Shown: positions 1 to 12,690, counted from the first letter of the stretch. The stretch is DNA of 64,000 bases from Dryococelus australis (GCA_029891345.1 CM057009.1:234413178-234477177); one strand, 5' to 3'. Notes: generated by a model not told the origin, from the letters alone. Numbers and translations: made by a program.

Positions 1-145
1 AGATGGCGCACATTATAGGATCTCATACAGCCCATGGTATTCCTTGTCTGCCTCATCACTTGCAACGAATCGTGGACGACCTCGTAGACTACTGAAAGAT
101 GTTAAACAGCTCGTACATGTACAATACATACCCACTCACATGAGT

Positions 146-668
146 GTATATAACATGTTCAGAAACTACCCGTCGAAATTCAAACCACAGAAACTGTGGG
201 TGAATAGAAACAAGAAATTCTTGTCACAAAATGTTCAGAAGGGCCATTTAGTATGTTTAAATTGAAGTAGAATTTCAGCAAACGATGCCAGGTACCAGCA
301 GCCATTTGTACATGCATGCACAAGAAGCGTGACACGAAGGTAGTGGTGTGACATGCGGCCAGCGCCTGTACATAGGCAACCATGAAATATGAATGATCAC
401 CTCACTGTGGTAGTGCCTGTATGTGGGACAGTTACAACCCATCCAACCGACAAGTGGCGTAGAGTCTGCATGCAGCACTGCCGTGGATCAGTTGGCCTTC
501 ATGTCATGCAACTTTTTGTGCATGTAGGTAAATACGGCTGTGAACAGCCGGCATCATTTAAACATACTAAATGGCCTTTTCAAACATTTTGTGACTTAAG
601 TTTCTTGTTTCTATTCACCTGCAGATTATGTGGTTTGATTTTTGACAGGTGGTACCCAAACACATTGT
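146..668. repeat. Large inverted repeat (foldback or MITE-like)
   Basis: The stretch at about 146-340 reads, on the opposite strand, like the stretch at about 496-668, leaving a spacer of about 155 bases. Matching blocks include the one with 'tttagtatgtttaaa' (247-261) against its complement at about 557-571, and the block with 'gtgaatagaaacaagaaa' against 'tttcttgtttctattcac'. The arms differ by substitutions and small indels, so the palindrome is old. ORFs here are incidental. Family unknown; a foldback element or a MITE are the likely readings. No target duplication was identified. Confidence 0.7.
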
Positions 669-1601
669 ATAGTTTGTATGAGAATATATGAATTGAACTG
701 TAATTTCAAGCAGCCATGTTTGTCTTTGTTCCTTGCCGGACAATCCTGTATCCATACCCCATGTGGTTTCAACTTTTATTAAACGTACATGTCGTACACT
801 TTCAACTGTGTTGGGTCATTTTCGGGAAAACTATAGTTGTCATGACTTCTGAATCAGCCCTCGTATTTTAACCAAAAAATTTGTAACATAATTTCTTACA
901 TTATTTTATATTTAATATTGTTGTGGCCTGTAAACTGGTTAGTTTGGTTCATGTGGACTTTCACCTTTTCGAATTTATTGTTCGGCGATGAGTCTGGAGC
1001 TGTGAGGCTAGTTGTCTGGGAGGAGTTGTCCGTGAGTTAACTGAGCTTGCATTTGTGAGAGGTGGTGTGAATTTCTGTGGAGTAAACACCACTGTCGCGG
1101 CACAAATGTTAAGTCTTGTAGGAAGCAAGTGGGTCTGCCCAGTGGTTTGGAGAGTTAGTGACTATACATGGGATCATTACATGAAATTTTGCCTATCATA
1201 GTTGTTGAGTGGGGTGAATGAGGCTCTTTTGACCACAAAATAATTTAAGTTCATTTTCGGGAAGGAGCAAGTGAAGGATGTAGTCGCAAAGTGTTGGTAT
1301 TAAATTAGGGTGCAAGGCCTTTGCCCCCCCACCCTAAATTTGATAGTTACTTTTTTTTTGGTTTAATTGTAGAGTAGTACAACCAACTGTAGTGTTTGTA
1401 CAGTGTTTAAGTACTTCATAGATGAGGAAATAAGTGTAATGGCAGCTGTAAGTAGACAGACTAAGTCTCTAATAGCTAGGAGATATCCAAGGGCTGATCA
1501 GAGTCAGTGGACATGGGGATGTCGATAAACTGTAAGTATCATAGTGAAATGTTCATTTTTAAATATTTCAAAATGGTTTCCAGGTTGTACGACATTGACA
1601 C
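669..1601. other. Stretch without recognised gene
   Basis: I see no coding pattern, RNA gene or clear repeat boundary here. It holds a C-rich run near 1325 followed by a T-run near 1352. An older transposon may be hidden, but nothing supports naming it. Confidence 0.5.
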
Positions 1602-2790
1602 ATGACAACATGCTGCGCAGTGCAGCTGCACTCTCTACGGGCGACTTCGCCCCATCTACGAGTAACCCTCACAAAGGGCAAGTCATAAACAATAGCAGAA
1701 ATTATTTCAAATGTTGAGCAAGCATACACCAAGCATTGGACAGCCAACTACGTAACAATAATTAACGTGCTTAATTATGAGATGCATCGCCCGCCTGGAA
1801 TTCCACATTCAAGAGTCACCCCTATGAATAAATTAAATATTTTTGATAATTCACTACCTTTCAGTTAGCCACGGAAGAAGTTCAAAACAACCCCAGAGAT
1901 GGCAGCACCTTGTGACCTTGTGATGTCGCACCCAGCCAGCCTTTGAGAGAGGTGCTTAAAATTGTTATCGCCTCCAAGCAGGGAGATAAGAAATGAGCAC
2001 CAGCATCATGAAAAATCAACCCCTATGCAAGAAGGCTACTCTACCCCCCGCAACCCTGAAGGATTGCTGATTAGGGGATTTTCAAGTATCAATAGAGGTC
2101 CAGCACCAGGCTCCAGCAGATGCCGGGCTCACCAGCCGCATAGGTTCGCGAGCTCTCCCCAGTCTGCAAAGACTCTCTGTCCTCTCCTCAGCCTGCAACA
2201 TGGCTCAAACTCCTGCCTGCTGCTTGAGAAGGCAGCACTCTCTCCAGCCAGTAGCTTGTGAAGACCGCCAGCACTCCAGCTTGCACAAGGCTCGTCCACA
2301 CCAGCTGACCGCCAGGATTCAGCACTCTCTCCAGACGGTAATCCGACCACCTGTACCCACTACCCTTTACGAGAGTCAACTTCCCTTGACTTCTGCGGTA
2401 GCAGGTTGTCGTGTTAATAGCATTCCCTTGGAGAAACTCTTTTCTAATGCCATATGCTGCAAATTGCGTAACTTTAGAATTTTTGTAATTTTATTAATTA
2501 ATTCATATCAGGTTCGCCTTCGCCTGTTTTCAGCTCATAATTATAATTATTAATTTTGTAGTTAACATTTTTTAATGTATTCATTTAGCCGAGACTTTCC
2601 AGTTTCTTTAGTCTCCGTAACAAATAGTATGTGAATCGAAACCTTTCGTGTCGCCTACTGTAATTGTAGCTAGTTTCCATTGTTAGTATTTTCTTGTGGT
2701 TTTAATAATGTGTGTACATTAATATGTGCAATAATTTAACACGTCAGTAATCAGTTAGGGTGCACTGAACTTCACAGGAGACGGGACCTG
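1602..2790 (+). mobile_element. Long terminal repeat of a Gypsy-like retrotransposon (copy A)
   Basis: This region aligns block by block with the reverse complement of about 9500-10790. Shared landmarks in order are 'acgggcga.tt.gcccc', 'ccccagagatggcagcacc', 'cacctccaagcaggg', 'gccgggctcacc', a block of tandem 'cagtctgcaaa' repeats, 'cgccttcgcct' and 'ccgggactttccagtttc' (here 'ccgagacttt'). It lies directly upstream of a gag-like frame in both copies, which fits a long LTR of about 1.1-1.2 kb. The second LTR of this copy was not found, so the element is truncated or rearranged. Ends are approximate. Confidence 0.7.
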
Positions 2791-2965
2791 AAGGGTATGG
2801 CATTTAAGCCCGCAGGGGCACACCACTACTTCTGGGATTTCAGTGTATCCTCAGCTGTTACTCGGCATATGTCTTGATACCTTGACTACCCATCACACGA
2901 CAGGTCCTTTGGAACGACTGTCAAGTTATACCCCAACCAGGACTGTTACATCCGCAGAAAGATAG

Positions 2966-3412
2966 ATGACTTCTTTTCCACTGCACAATAAGCACTGCAG
3001 AATTAGGAGCTGCCAGAGGCGACATGAGAGACGTGCCCTACACAGGCAGAATACTACTGATGTTAATATTGTGAATCAGAGACCAGTAGAGCTGCCACTT
3101 AATGAACCTGAGTATACACCCCTGTTTTACGATTCCATTATACCCATCACAAAGGAGTCCCCACTAGATCGTCGGTTAGGCTGGTGTCCACCGGAGGAGG
3201 GCAAAGAGGAAACCCGTCCGGAACAATCAGAGGCTCTCGTACCAGTCAATACTCTTGACCATGAGGTACCCCCAGTTCAGGTGGATCCAGCCCACTTTAG
3301 TATTATTAAGCTAGCATCCAGCAAGTTAATCAGGATTCGACACCCGCCCACAGAGAATCTGCGGAATTTATGCATAATAAAGTTGACAACCGGGAAAACC
3401 GTTAGGGTTTGA
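2966..3412 (+). pseudogene. gag N-terminal fragment, Gypsy-like (copy A)
   Basis: This 148-codon frame follows the LTR. It is homologous to the minus-strand frame at 9186-9500: both have a basic 'QRR.E.R.L' segment followed by a 'SPLD..LG.C.P' motif (SPLDRRLGWCPP here, SPLDHHLGTCWPGY there) at the same spacing. Shared position after related LTRs marks it as the start of gag rather than chance. After 3412 the frame closes; the sequence to about 3970 has many stops but keeps similar base composition, so it is probably decayed internal sequence of the same element. Confidence 0.6.
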
Positions 3413-3977
3413 CACCCACCAAAGGTCATTCCCAAATCACAGGGAAATCAAAGCCCGGCCAACTTTGTCCCTGCGTGCCGACTGACGAGACCACTGCAGA
3501 TAAACCCCATTATCTACGGCCATATCATCCACCGCCACCGTCACCCTTGTGTAATCACAGACTTAATCATCATTCACACCCCTAGGACCGCTGGCATCCC
3601 ATCCCGCCTTTTGACAGCCTTAGTCATGAGGAAAGTGAAACTGCCTGGGAGAGAAGTCATATCACTCCACCTAACTCTGGGGTGAGAGGGTAGTCAACAT
3701 AATAAACTCTAATCCAATAAGACCCAAGATGGGCACACGTTAAGTGGTGGGGCCAAATGCCCTAAGTAGCTAAGCCTTGAGGGCAAGAACCCAGCCAGAC
3801 ATACCCCCCTCCCCATGGTTTTGAATCCTTGCAGAGGAACGTATTTACAACTTCAGGGAGTCATGACAAACACCCCATGGCACCCAGATAGTAAACATGA
3901 CCGACTCCGAAACGAGACAACCCGACACACGCAGCACTCTAGCCCTGGTTAATGCAGGCCGGGGTTAGTAATGCCCC

Positions 3978-5235
3978 TTGCCAAGTCTTCGCTTGCACAG
4001 GCACTGGCCTGAACATATACAGTTCAGTTATTGCCAACAGCATTATCACTACATATGCATTGGATGGGAAGATGCACCCTGCTACACAGACTGTTTAGAG
4101 TACCGTTGCGAAGAATATAGGCAAGATGAACCACAGTTTGCCAATGGCCCGAGTACGAGGGCCAAGGCAGGTATAGGGGTACGCTGCATACTGCGTAACT
4201 GGGATTTTCACCATGCCTGTATCAGCTGGTCGGACAAACACATCGGAAACCCAGTGCGACATCTGCCGGAGAGAGCAAGCATACAAACCGCGTAATCCAA
4301 CCCACAGGCACAACCTGGTTATTCTAGTACTATCCTGTGAACTAGAACTACCAGAATTCAATGGAAAACCGTATGCTGATCCTGGTAAATTCGTAAATAA
4401 GTGCGAAAGGGAGCTGAGGGAACACCTCATCCCACGCAAACAATGTGTGAGCAGAGCTAACCATCAACTTACCAGCCCCGCCAGAAAATGTTCAGATCCT
4501 GAGTGATCGCATTACTGATTTGCACTCCCATGTGCAAAGGCACGACGAGGAATTTGAACTATTTATCAGGCAAAAGGAGCACCTGCATAAAAGGGTATAC
4601 TGACCAGACCGAAGGGCAGCGGGTCAGGTGTATCACTCGCACCCTCCTCCCCTCACTATGCAACTTGTTAGTTACGTACTGACCCCAGACATTCAAGGAG
4701 CTCACATACAGGGCTAGGGAGCTTGAGATGAATGAGCGCCCCTCCCCTGAAAAGGAACAGCTGGCATGCGCCAGGGCTAACAGCCCGCTCTCTTCCCCAG
4801 ACCGCCTGCACAGCACGACACGACCCTGCTAAGCCCCGCCATCCACTTATATTGCTGGTACTGCCTGGGGCGGCATTACAACAAAAATTGCTCAGACGGC
4901 AACCCCAGGGAACGCACAGCTCATCTCCCCACCTTCCAAACGCACACCCACGTAATGTGGAAACACGTCCATCTTGTGGGAACAGAGATACGAAGGAAAA
5001 CCATAACACAGCAAACAGCAGCCCCTTTAACCTCCACCAGGTAAGCGTACAACCTCACCCAAGCGCCTCCGCGAACCCCAGGCCAGTTGTAACCTTATTA
5101 CGATCAAAGAGAGAATCTGCCAGAACAAGAGCCTCCATCGAGGATCTAATCCAGGTCACCCCCCCGAGGCAGACGAAGCACCCCCTCCACCTTGTGACAG
5201 TAGGTCGCCCTCGCAGGACTCGGGGAGATTAGACA
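3978..5235 (+). pseudogene. gag (capsid-region) remnant, Gypsy-like (copy A)
   Basis: Three overlapping or adjacent frames (3978-4295, 4213-4506, 4732-5232) carry what looks like one frameshifted protein. The 4213-4506 frame holds a capsid-start-like segment 'LPEFNGKPYADPGKFVN' followed by a charged helix; the pattern P-x-F-x-G-x(n)-P-x-x-F is usual at the start of Gypsy/Ty3 capsid domains. The last frame is proline- and arginine-rich. No CCHC knuckle, protease or RT follows before 5.3 kb, so the element is cut off after gag. A short frame at 5257-5445 is open but unrecognised. Confidence 0.5.
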
Positions 5236-5489
5236 GTCAACCTCCCCTGCCCTACCATGCACACCACCCGGGAAATTTCAGCAGAAAATTTTTCCCAGTA
5301 CCTACGAATTTTGTTCCATGCAGTCTGTGGTAAGCGTGTTATCATCTTCATGGGTCACTGCGATCTCCCTGAGCACAAAGCCAGTTTGGCTTTGGAAACC
5401 CTGCAGATTGCAATACATCTTGATGGTGACAATGCTGAACACTGACTAAACAGATATTGTGGCTGAACCGTCATATTTATATATTCTCC

Positions 5490-6255
5490 GCAGCACTCAC
5501 AACAGTATCTTGATTGTTTTGTCTCAGCAATTGTATGATATGAGGTAGTTGTGAAGTATCACGTAGAAAGCATATAAGTATGCAGGACTATTTCAATGAA
5601 TAATGAATTTGATCCAACTGCTGATTACATTTGAAGTAATACGCATGTCCTGTTTACTCACACCGAAAATAATGTATGGGATCATGCTCTAGAAAGAAAT
5701 AGGGCTCAGTAACGAGGACTGACATGCATAATATGCATTTTGGAATTGTGCATACATGAGATGCCAGAAGGTACTGTCAATTTTCAAAATTCATGTTTAG
5801 ATCCACATATGAATGATTTCACTATTAAAAATATTTCTCATTTTATATTTCAAAAGTGTTAAACTGTGAACGACTCATCCTCACTTTGTGCTGTCATCTG
5901 TTCTGTAGCCTGATGAAGTAATTCTGTTTCTTGGAAGCGAAGCTTAACTTTACCATCCAGTTATGCTAGCTTGCTGGCAATCCAGACCACATTTCAAAAC
6001 TCCATGACCTGAAAGCCACATCAATGATTTTACCTTCTTCCATGTTCTTCCGCATCTTTATACATTTCACGGTACTCAATTGAACACGATAGACAACAGC
6101 TCAATTCCACAGCCTCCAAATTTTCTCCTGTAACCACGATTGTATCCACATATATATTTGCTTGAAGCAGCACCAATTCATGCTCTGAATTGATAACAAC
6201 ATTTGTGCAGTCTTCAGCGAATCCCAGCAACATTGAAGCAGGACACACACTTCAA
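5490..6255 (-). pseudogene. Fragment of a transposon- or endogenous-virus-derived protein, possibly Polinton/Maverick-associated
   Basis: On the minus strand, 6248-6030 encodes 'LLGFAEDCTNVVINSEHELV', which fits a GF-x-ED-x(n)-HEL-x-L pattern remembered from a family of arthropod proteins linked to large self-synthesising DNA transposons. After stops and frameshifts the same strand offers further pieces in order: 'FRSWSFEMWSGLPASSHNW' near 6000, 'DLNMNFEN' near 5800, and 'NSPAYLYAFYVILHNYLISY' near 5530. The order and spacing argue for one decayed protein. I am sure of the ordered coding remnants, less of the family name. No polymerase or integrase partner is visible nearby. Confidence 0.4.
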
Positions 6256-7431
6256 ACTTTTCTCTGGGTTATATAGAAACACTGTAGCTGTCTATGATTA
6301 CACAGCCTGCTATCTTGGCCACAGACAACTCATTCAGTGCAAGCAATAAGTACATTTTTATCATTGAGGTTATGACCATATCTCGCAAATGGTTCACCTT
6401 GACACCGTGGAGCAAACACATTATGCAATCAAATAGGTGAAGAATTCAATTGCTTGAAATTGTCTTTCAGCCGTATTGGTGCCACCTCCTTTTGAAAGTG
6501 TCTTTCAAAATTGTAGGATAAACTGGTATGGAAAAGTACAGATATCTTGGTGTTAAACCACAATCCAATCTTCCGATGGCAGTGCTTATGGTCCAATTAG
6601 AAAAGGTTGGTGCACATAAAGTTCCACATTTTTCATGCAGTCTTAAAAAAAAACTAGCTCTTCGATGTTTAAGTAATTGTCCATAGAGATTGACTACAAA
6701 TTTGAGTGTGTGGAAAAAATATTATTGTTTACACGTTACAAACCTTGGCGATCTGTAGTACACTGATAACAGGTTTAGTGAAGTGGATATTGTTTTACTG
6801 CAACTAGTAGCATACCTGCCAACTTTTCAAACCCTCAATCAGAAAAACATTTTGAAAATGTTAATTTTAAAGTGAACTGGACGTGCAATTTTTCTAATGA
6901 ACTACAGTACTTTAAAGAAAATTTCTACGACACAGGCCTGTTTTCCTAGATGCTAATTTAACACTTTAACCCTAACTCACAAATAAATATAAAGTAGAAG
7001 TTAAAAATGCTTATGGTCAAGACTTCTTGAAACTTGCAGATAATGCAGTTTTCACAATAGGTTAACTCTGTGAGAATAGGTGTACACCAACCTTAAACAA
7101 ATTCAAAAGAATCTTCTTTGGGGAAAAAAAAGAGAAATTATTGTTAAATCGTTTACTGAAATACATTTGAATAATATGTTTTCTTTCAATTTTCAAAAGC
7201 TTTGCAGCTTGGTGTATAATAAGAAGTAATACTAGTATTGCGACGAAGCGAAATTTTATACATGATATTTTTTCCCCCTACTTTTTTGTCAGGAAATTTT
7301 TTGTTATCTTTAGAAAAATCTTTTTTGTCAGAAGGAATTATTTTTTTGTGTGTTTGGATGAGACTCATTTTCGGTTTTTTCCCCCTGGTATTTCAAGGCG
7401 TTTAGGAACCCCCTCTCAACAGATCAATTTC

Positions 7432-7476
<45 letters not shown>

Positions 7477-8640
7477 CAGAAGTCTGTAGTCAAGGGTTTA
7501 AGAAGTCGTGTGCTGCGTTGTCACTTGCAATTTTCTTTGTCCTTCCCGATCTGCCAAATTTTGTAACTTCACTTTGTATTGCCAGGTTATCGATGTTTGG
7601 AATGTTAATGTAGTTTACTTTTAGACTTCACATTTTTCTTTTTGGAGTTTTATGAACTTTCGAGACTTCTGGCAAGAAATAATTTTATTTTTGGCCAGGA
7701 CCTGAGCTGTCACCAACGGGGTGTTTTTTATGCAACAACAGCCGCAGAGTTTGGTGGTAATGTAAGAGGCGAGAGAAAGGCATCCTGCTGATTACAGCAG
7801 ATATTCTGTAGGCCACCAATTGAAAGGGAGTTTTGCGGCAGGAATTTTCTGGTGAATCGCTGTTGCCTGGGAGTTTTTGAGCGTTATGATTGTTCATGGC
7901 CTATGGCATGATGAGTGAGGTAAAGCGAGGTCGGGAACAGCGAAGGTTGTTCTTTGCAAGACGTCGAGCTAAGAGGATGGACAGGAGGCACTCTTGCGGC
8001 TCAGAGGAAGTTGCTGAGAATTTTCGACAATTATGAGCTAATTATTTGGAAATTTGGTTTGTTTTCATTAGGACATTCCTTCCTGAAATTCATTAGGAGA
8101 AATGGCCCCGGTCAATCAAATAAATAGTAGTTCCTTTGTGACGCTAGAGTCAGAGTAGAAGAGATGAGAGGAGAGAAAGTCCAGAGGCAGCAGTTGAGGG
8201 TAAAGCCTTGGGTGAGGTGTGGCTATCATGTAGTACATAAGTGTAAGGTAAGAAGTTTAGTTTGGTTGAAGTTGTTAGTATTAAGTGGTTGACGATTGTA
8301 AGGTTACGATGTTTTAGTCGTGAAACAGAAATAACGAAGTGAGTTTAATTCATTCAGGTTATTTTTTGTGTGGAAGTTGGTGCTGGTGTCTGACGTGAAT
8401 GTGTTCTGTTAGCAGTCAGCTCTAGCTGCAGCCAGTTGTTATGTTTGTTGATTATAGTCCCTTAATCATAAACCCTAGACATATTTACAATTTACTTCAG
8501 GTTACAGATAATTTCTTGGCCAATCATTCTGATATCAGAATTCATTCAATAGTTAGCCTTTAATGGAAGTTACATTTCTTGCAGTTTTAACTAGAGTTAT
8601 CTATATATTTTTTGTTATTCTGAGGTATACACCCAAGTTT
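6256..8640. other. Stretch without recognised gene
   Basis: No recognisable protein or RNA gene. The main landmark is a run of 42 T (listed separately). Short frames (e.g. 7685-7897 on -) have no pattern I can place. The part just after the T-run is less AT-rich than the part before it, suggesting a junction between two different sequences. Confidence 0.5.
7435..7476 (+). repeat. Run of 42 T
   Basis: An uninterrupted T homopolymer from 7435 to 7476. Read on the minus strand it is a 42-A tail, as left by a retrotransposed transcript lying to its right (7477 onward). I could not identify such a transcript, nor a target duplication. Confidence 0.9.
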
Positions 8641-9500
8641 GTACAGACTTAACTTTTGACACGTGCCCTACCTCGTGAGGTAGTGGTTTGAATGCTGACT
8701 ACTGTGGCGTATGGGGTTAATCTTCTGAGCCCAACGGGTAGTGGAAGGGTTAGGTGTCGAGCGTGGCCGCTCAGTGGTAGGGTACAATCGGGATCGAGGG
8801 AGTCAAACCCTAGAGTGAGGCGGATAGAGGTGAATTCCCTCCCAGGGTGTTCCACCCTCCTCACTATAATGATCAACAATAAGTGGGATGCCAGCTATCC
8901 CAGGGGTATGACGTGACGATGCAATTACGTGATCGTGGGGGTGGAGGACTTATGATCTTGCTGGAGAAATCTTAAGAGGCTGAGTGGGTCGACTTGCAGG
9001 AACAAAATCTGACAAGGGTGGTGCTGCACATGACTTGGGGACTGCCTTTGCCGGAAGTCAAACCCACACTTTTTTCCTGATTCCAGCTTGATGATGCAAA
9101 AATTGGGTAGCTCTGTTTCTGCCGGGTGTTGAATCTGGATGAGATTCCGCGAGGCGAGTTTGATGAGGCTGGACGTCTCTGGGGCCTAGGTAGGCACTGT
9201 GTCCTCAGGGGTAGCGCGAGCTATAGGCGATGTCTGCTCTAGTAGGTCAATGTAATCTCCTATAGGATACCCAGGCCAACAGGTGCCTAAATGGTGATCC
9301 AGCGGAGACGCATGCTCAAGGGAAACGAAGGGTGAGATAGGCCAAGGGATGGCTCCATTACGCTGCAGGAGGGGTTCAAACTTTGACATGGTACTTACAA
9401 GGGCGTCGGCTATCTTGGCTCTCGCTAGGGTGCGGCATTCCTTACGCCTTTGCCTACTCTGGGTTCCACCTCTACTACTATACATCAGGTCCCTTGTCAA
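8641..9500 (-). pseudogene. gag start and internal remnant, Gypsy-like (copy B)
   Basis: The minus-strand frame 9500-9186 lies just inside the LTR at 9.5-10.8 kb. It encodes a basic segment (SRQRRKECRTLARAK) and the motif SPLDHHLGTCWPGY, matching the copy-A frame at 2966-3412. It ends at a stop and the sequence toward 8641 has lost its frame, though its higher GC content continues to about 8640, where the element seems to end. No protease or RT remains, so copy B keeps only an LTR and the first part of gag. Confidence 0.6.
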
Positions 9501-10790
9501 TACACTAAATATCCACCGTATCTCTCCAATAAGAGTTAATTACCTGGTATAAGGAATTTACAACAACTCTAGCGAATTAGGTTACACTAACAATGTTGGT
9601 ACACCGACAAATTAGATTAACGTGAAGTTTATTACATGAGACAAGTGAAACTGGAAAGTCCCGGCTAAATAATAAAAATTACAAAGGATTATAATTAGAG
9701 GACTGGCTAAACAATTATAACGATTACACAATTACATGAATAAAAAGAATTAGGCGAAGGCGAGCCTGGAGAAGTTTATTATTTAAAATTCCCAAAATTT
9801 TACTCTGACGAAAAATCTACGGTAATTTAGACGCACTTTAACAGTGTAATAAAATTTACCGGGAGTTTATCAGTATGTAAACTATAACGCTCCGGCATGT
9901 TACCACGGAGTCATGGAAGTTGACTGGGGTAAAAGGGTACTGGGGTCATGGTGTAGGCTTACCTTGGCGAAGGTAGTCGCTGTCCTAACGGTCAACAAGA
10001 GTGGTTGAGGAGATCCGTTTGCAAGCTGTTGGAGCCTGTAGTCTTTACAGTCTGCAGAGTGGATGGTGTGCCGTGTTGCAGGTCATGGAGAGAAGAGAGA
10101 GTCCTCACAGACTGAAGACCCCCTTGTCCAAGCTGAGGAAGTTTTAGCAGATTAAGAGCATCTTTGCAGACTGAGGTAGGGAAGTGTTTGCAGACTGAGG
10201 AGAGTATTCACAGACTAGATGGGGCTCTTGTCCTCTTTGGCCGGTGAGCCCGGCATATCTGCCGGTGCTGGAAGCTGGACTTCTATTTATACAAAAATTT
10301 CTCAGATCAGCAGTTCGTCGGGGTGCGGGGGAGTAGCGTAGGCTTCCAATACAGGGGTGTGTTATCTGAGCTGCGGGAGCGCAGCTTATTTCTTACTGCC
10401 CTGCTTGGAGGTGACGACAAATTAAAACGCCTGTTCCTGAGGTGGGCCAGTCATGATGTCACAAGGCCACGGGGGTGCTGCCATCTCTGGGGTTTGTAGG
10501 AAATTCTTCCAGGGCTAAGCGACGAGTAGTAGAATATCTCAAATATTTATTTATTTCATGGGGGCCACTCTTGCATGTAGGTTTCCGGGCGGGCAATGTA
10601 GATTGTAATTAAGTAGGTAATATACAATTATGTTTTCGGCTATATAGGCTTGTGGAATCGCCTTGCTCAATACGTTTAATTAATTTCGCCACTTATATAA
10701 CTTCCCCCTGAGCGTGGGTGACTCATAGATAGGGCAAATTCGCCCGTAAAGTGCGCATTCACACAGAGCAGCATGTTGGCATGCTTCACT
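9501..10790 (-). mobile_element. Long terminal repeat of a Gypsy-like retrotransposon (copy B)
   Basis: It aligns with 1602-2790 in opposite orientation (landmarks given there). It is AT-rich toward its gag-proximal end and has a GC-richer centre with repeated 'cagtctg' units near 10030-10230. The two copies have clearly diverged, so they are separate insertions or an old rearrangement rather than a young pair. The gag-side boundary is uncertain because the second LTR is missing. Confidence 0.7.
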
Positions 10791-12690
10791 TTTATTGCAG
10801 ATATCCCTTCAGATAACAAAAAATAACTAAATACTAAGAACATATGGAGAGCTGTCCCTGCTTGTTAATGATTTTGGAGGTTGGAAACTTAAGAGGAGCA
10901 TTTCTCAGTCCATTTGAAGAAATTGTTTTTTATTTCCTATGCTATTTTATATTTTGTTCTTTTTATATACGCATTGTGTAGGTGAATCTCTAATGACTCT
11001 CACTTTGAACTGGGCTGAATGAGATTCTATATTAAAGTTTGACTTATTTTGTTTTAATTTTTTTAAAGTGTTTGGAGGCCTCAGGTGCTTAAATATTTCC
11101 TATTTTATGACTTTCGTTTGGAAAGCTCAAACCTTATAAATATAATTCAATATCTGGAAAAAATTTGCTTTATAGACACCTTAACTAAATTAATGATATA
11201 CATTTTATTGTTTTAATTATAGCCAGATATCACCTGTAAAAGATATTGCCTTTAAATACTTTTGTTTAGGACTTAGAATTGTTACTCATTTTACAACTGT
11301 TATACATCAGAGCTTATCAGTTGTTGACCCTTTTTACATATTTTATATTAATTGTTATTCGTTTTATCAATTGTTGAATTTGTTTTCCACATAAGTGTTT
11401 ATTTTTGTCATTTATATTTTAACTAAATAAATACTTCTCTGTAAGTTTAAAAAAATTTAAGGTTTTTTCTTTCATTTTGGATTAATATTGGACCTGCTTT
11501 TAATCTATATATTCTATAATCTAAGGAAAGGATATCTTTTTAATTAATTAATTATACATGTGCACGCACGTGGGGGGGGGGGGTGGGAAAAGGGAGGGGG
11601 AGATATATATATATATACTTTTTTTTGTTCCCTCTCTTCTTACTCTCATCCAAGAAGTTTAATTTGTTTAGTTTGAAAGAACTGGTGTATGGGCTGTGGG
11701 ATTACGGGGCACCTCATGACATTTTCTGATACAACACAGAATACCATGAAGTGGTCCTTTCTCCCCTAAGCTGTCAAGTGAGCCCCCACCCTCCAGCCAA
11801 CCGCCCCTCTCATCACATTTCCTCCCAATGTCCAAAGTTTGCTATTAAAAGTTTAAACCAGTTTTGGCAGAACTAATGTTATTCATGATTTAAGTAAGAA
11901 CTCATGCTTTTTATTTTTCTTGTGTTGTAAAAATTATTAACCTAGGAGTTTTCAGGCTGGGGCGTCCAGGTGGCCCTTCTGTTTTTTTTTTTTTGGCACA
12001 GCATGAGGTGGTGTTATTTTAATTCCTTCTCGCTTTGTAGGTTATAGAATGAGTTTGTTTTGGTCGACAAGACTTTGTAAGCACCAATTTTTTTTACCAG
12101 CATTAATCATTAGATTTTCTATTTTTCAGCTTGTCTTAGGAATCACTTTTACATTATTTCCTATTTTTGTATTTATCAGCCCCCCCCCCCCTTCCCATCC
12201 ACCTTATTAGCCAGAACAGTATAATGTAAATCAGTAAACATTAACACATTGCAAGCCTTACCCTCACAGCAACTTTCCTTTCATCTTCAGTGATGAACAG
12301 TTCACATATACACTGTATGTTGTGTAAGTTACATGTTATTTACAACACACTGTCATACACATATTAGTTAAAACAACCAACCTTAAAACAACAGCTTAAA
12401 CTCTAATCTTAATTAATACTGTTAACTGGCAATCACAAAGAATGATGTCAAGTGTCCTAGAGTGCACCTTAGTCTGTGGTACCAGCACTGCTCTTCAGAG
12501 ATACTGCAGTTGGTTTTTTGGCTTGTTATTTTAATCCCTGGAGAAATTTTCTTCGCAAAACCAATTTTTTTTTTTTTTTTAAGTGATGCATTTCAGTTAC
12601 AAAGACTGTCTACTACTTTATGGGACATAGATGATCGAAATTAAGTTTTTTTTTTATTACAAGACTGAAAATCCTTTCGCACTCAGTATT
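10791..12690. other. AT-rich stretch without recognised gene
   Basis: No coding pattern seen. Simple-sequence tracts include a G-run near 11571, a short (AT)n near 11602-11618, and a C-run at about 12180. I found no transposon ends that I can support. Confidence 0.5.

Noticed and set aside
7348-7566. Plus-strand frame with a polyphenylalanine run
   Set aside because: It is the translation of the 42-T homopolymer.
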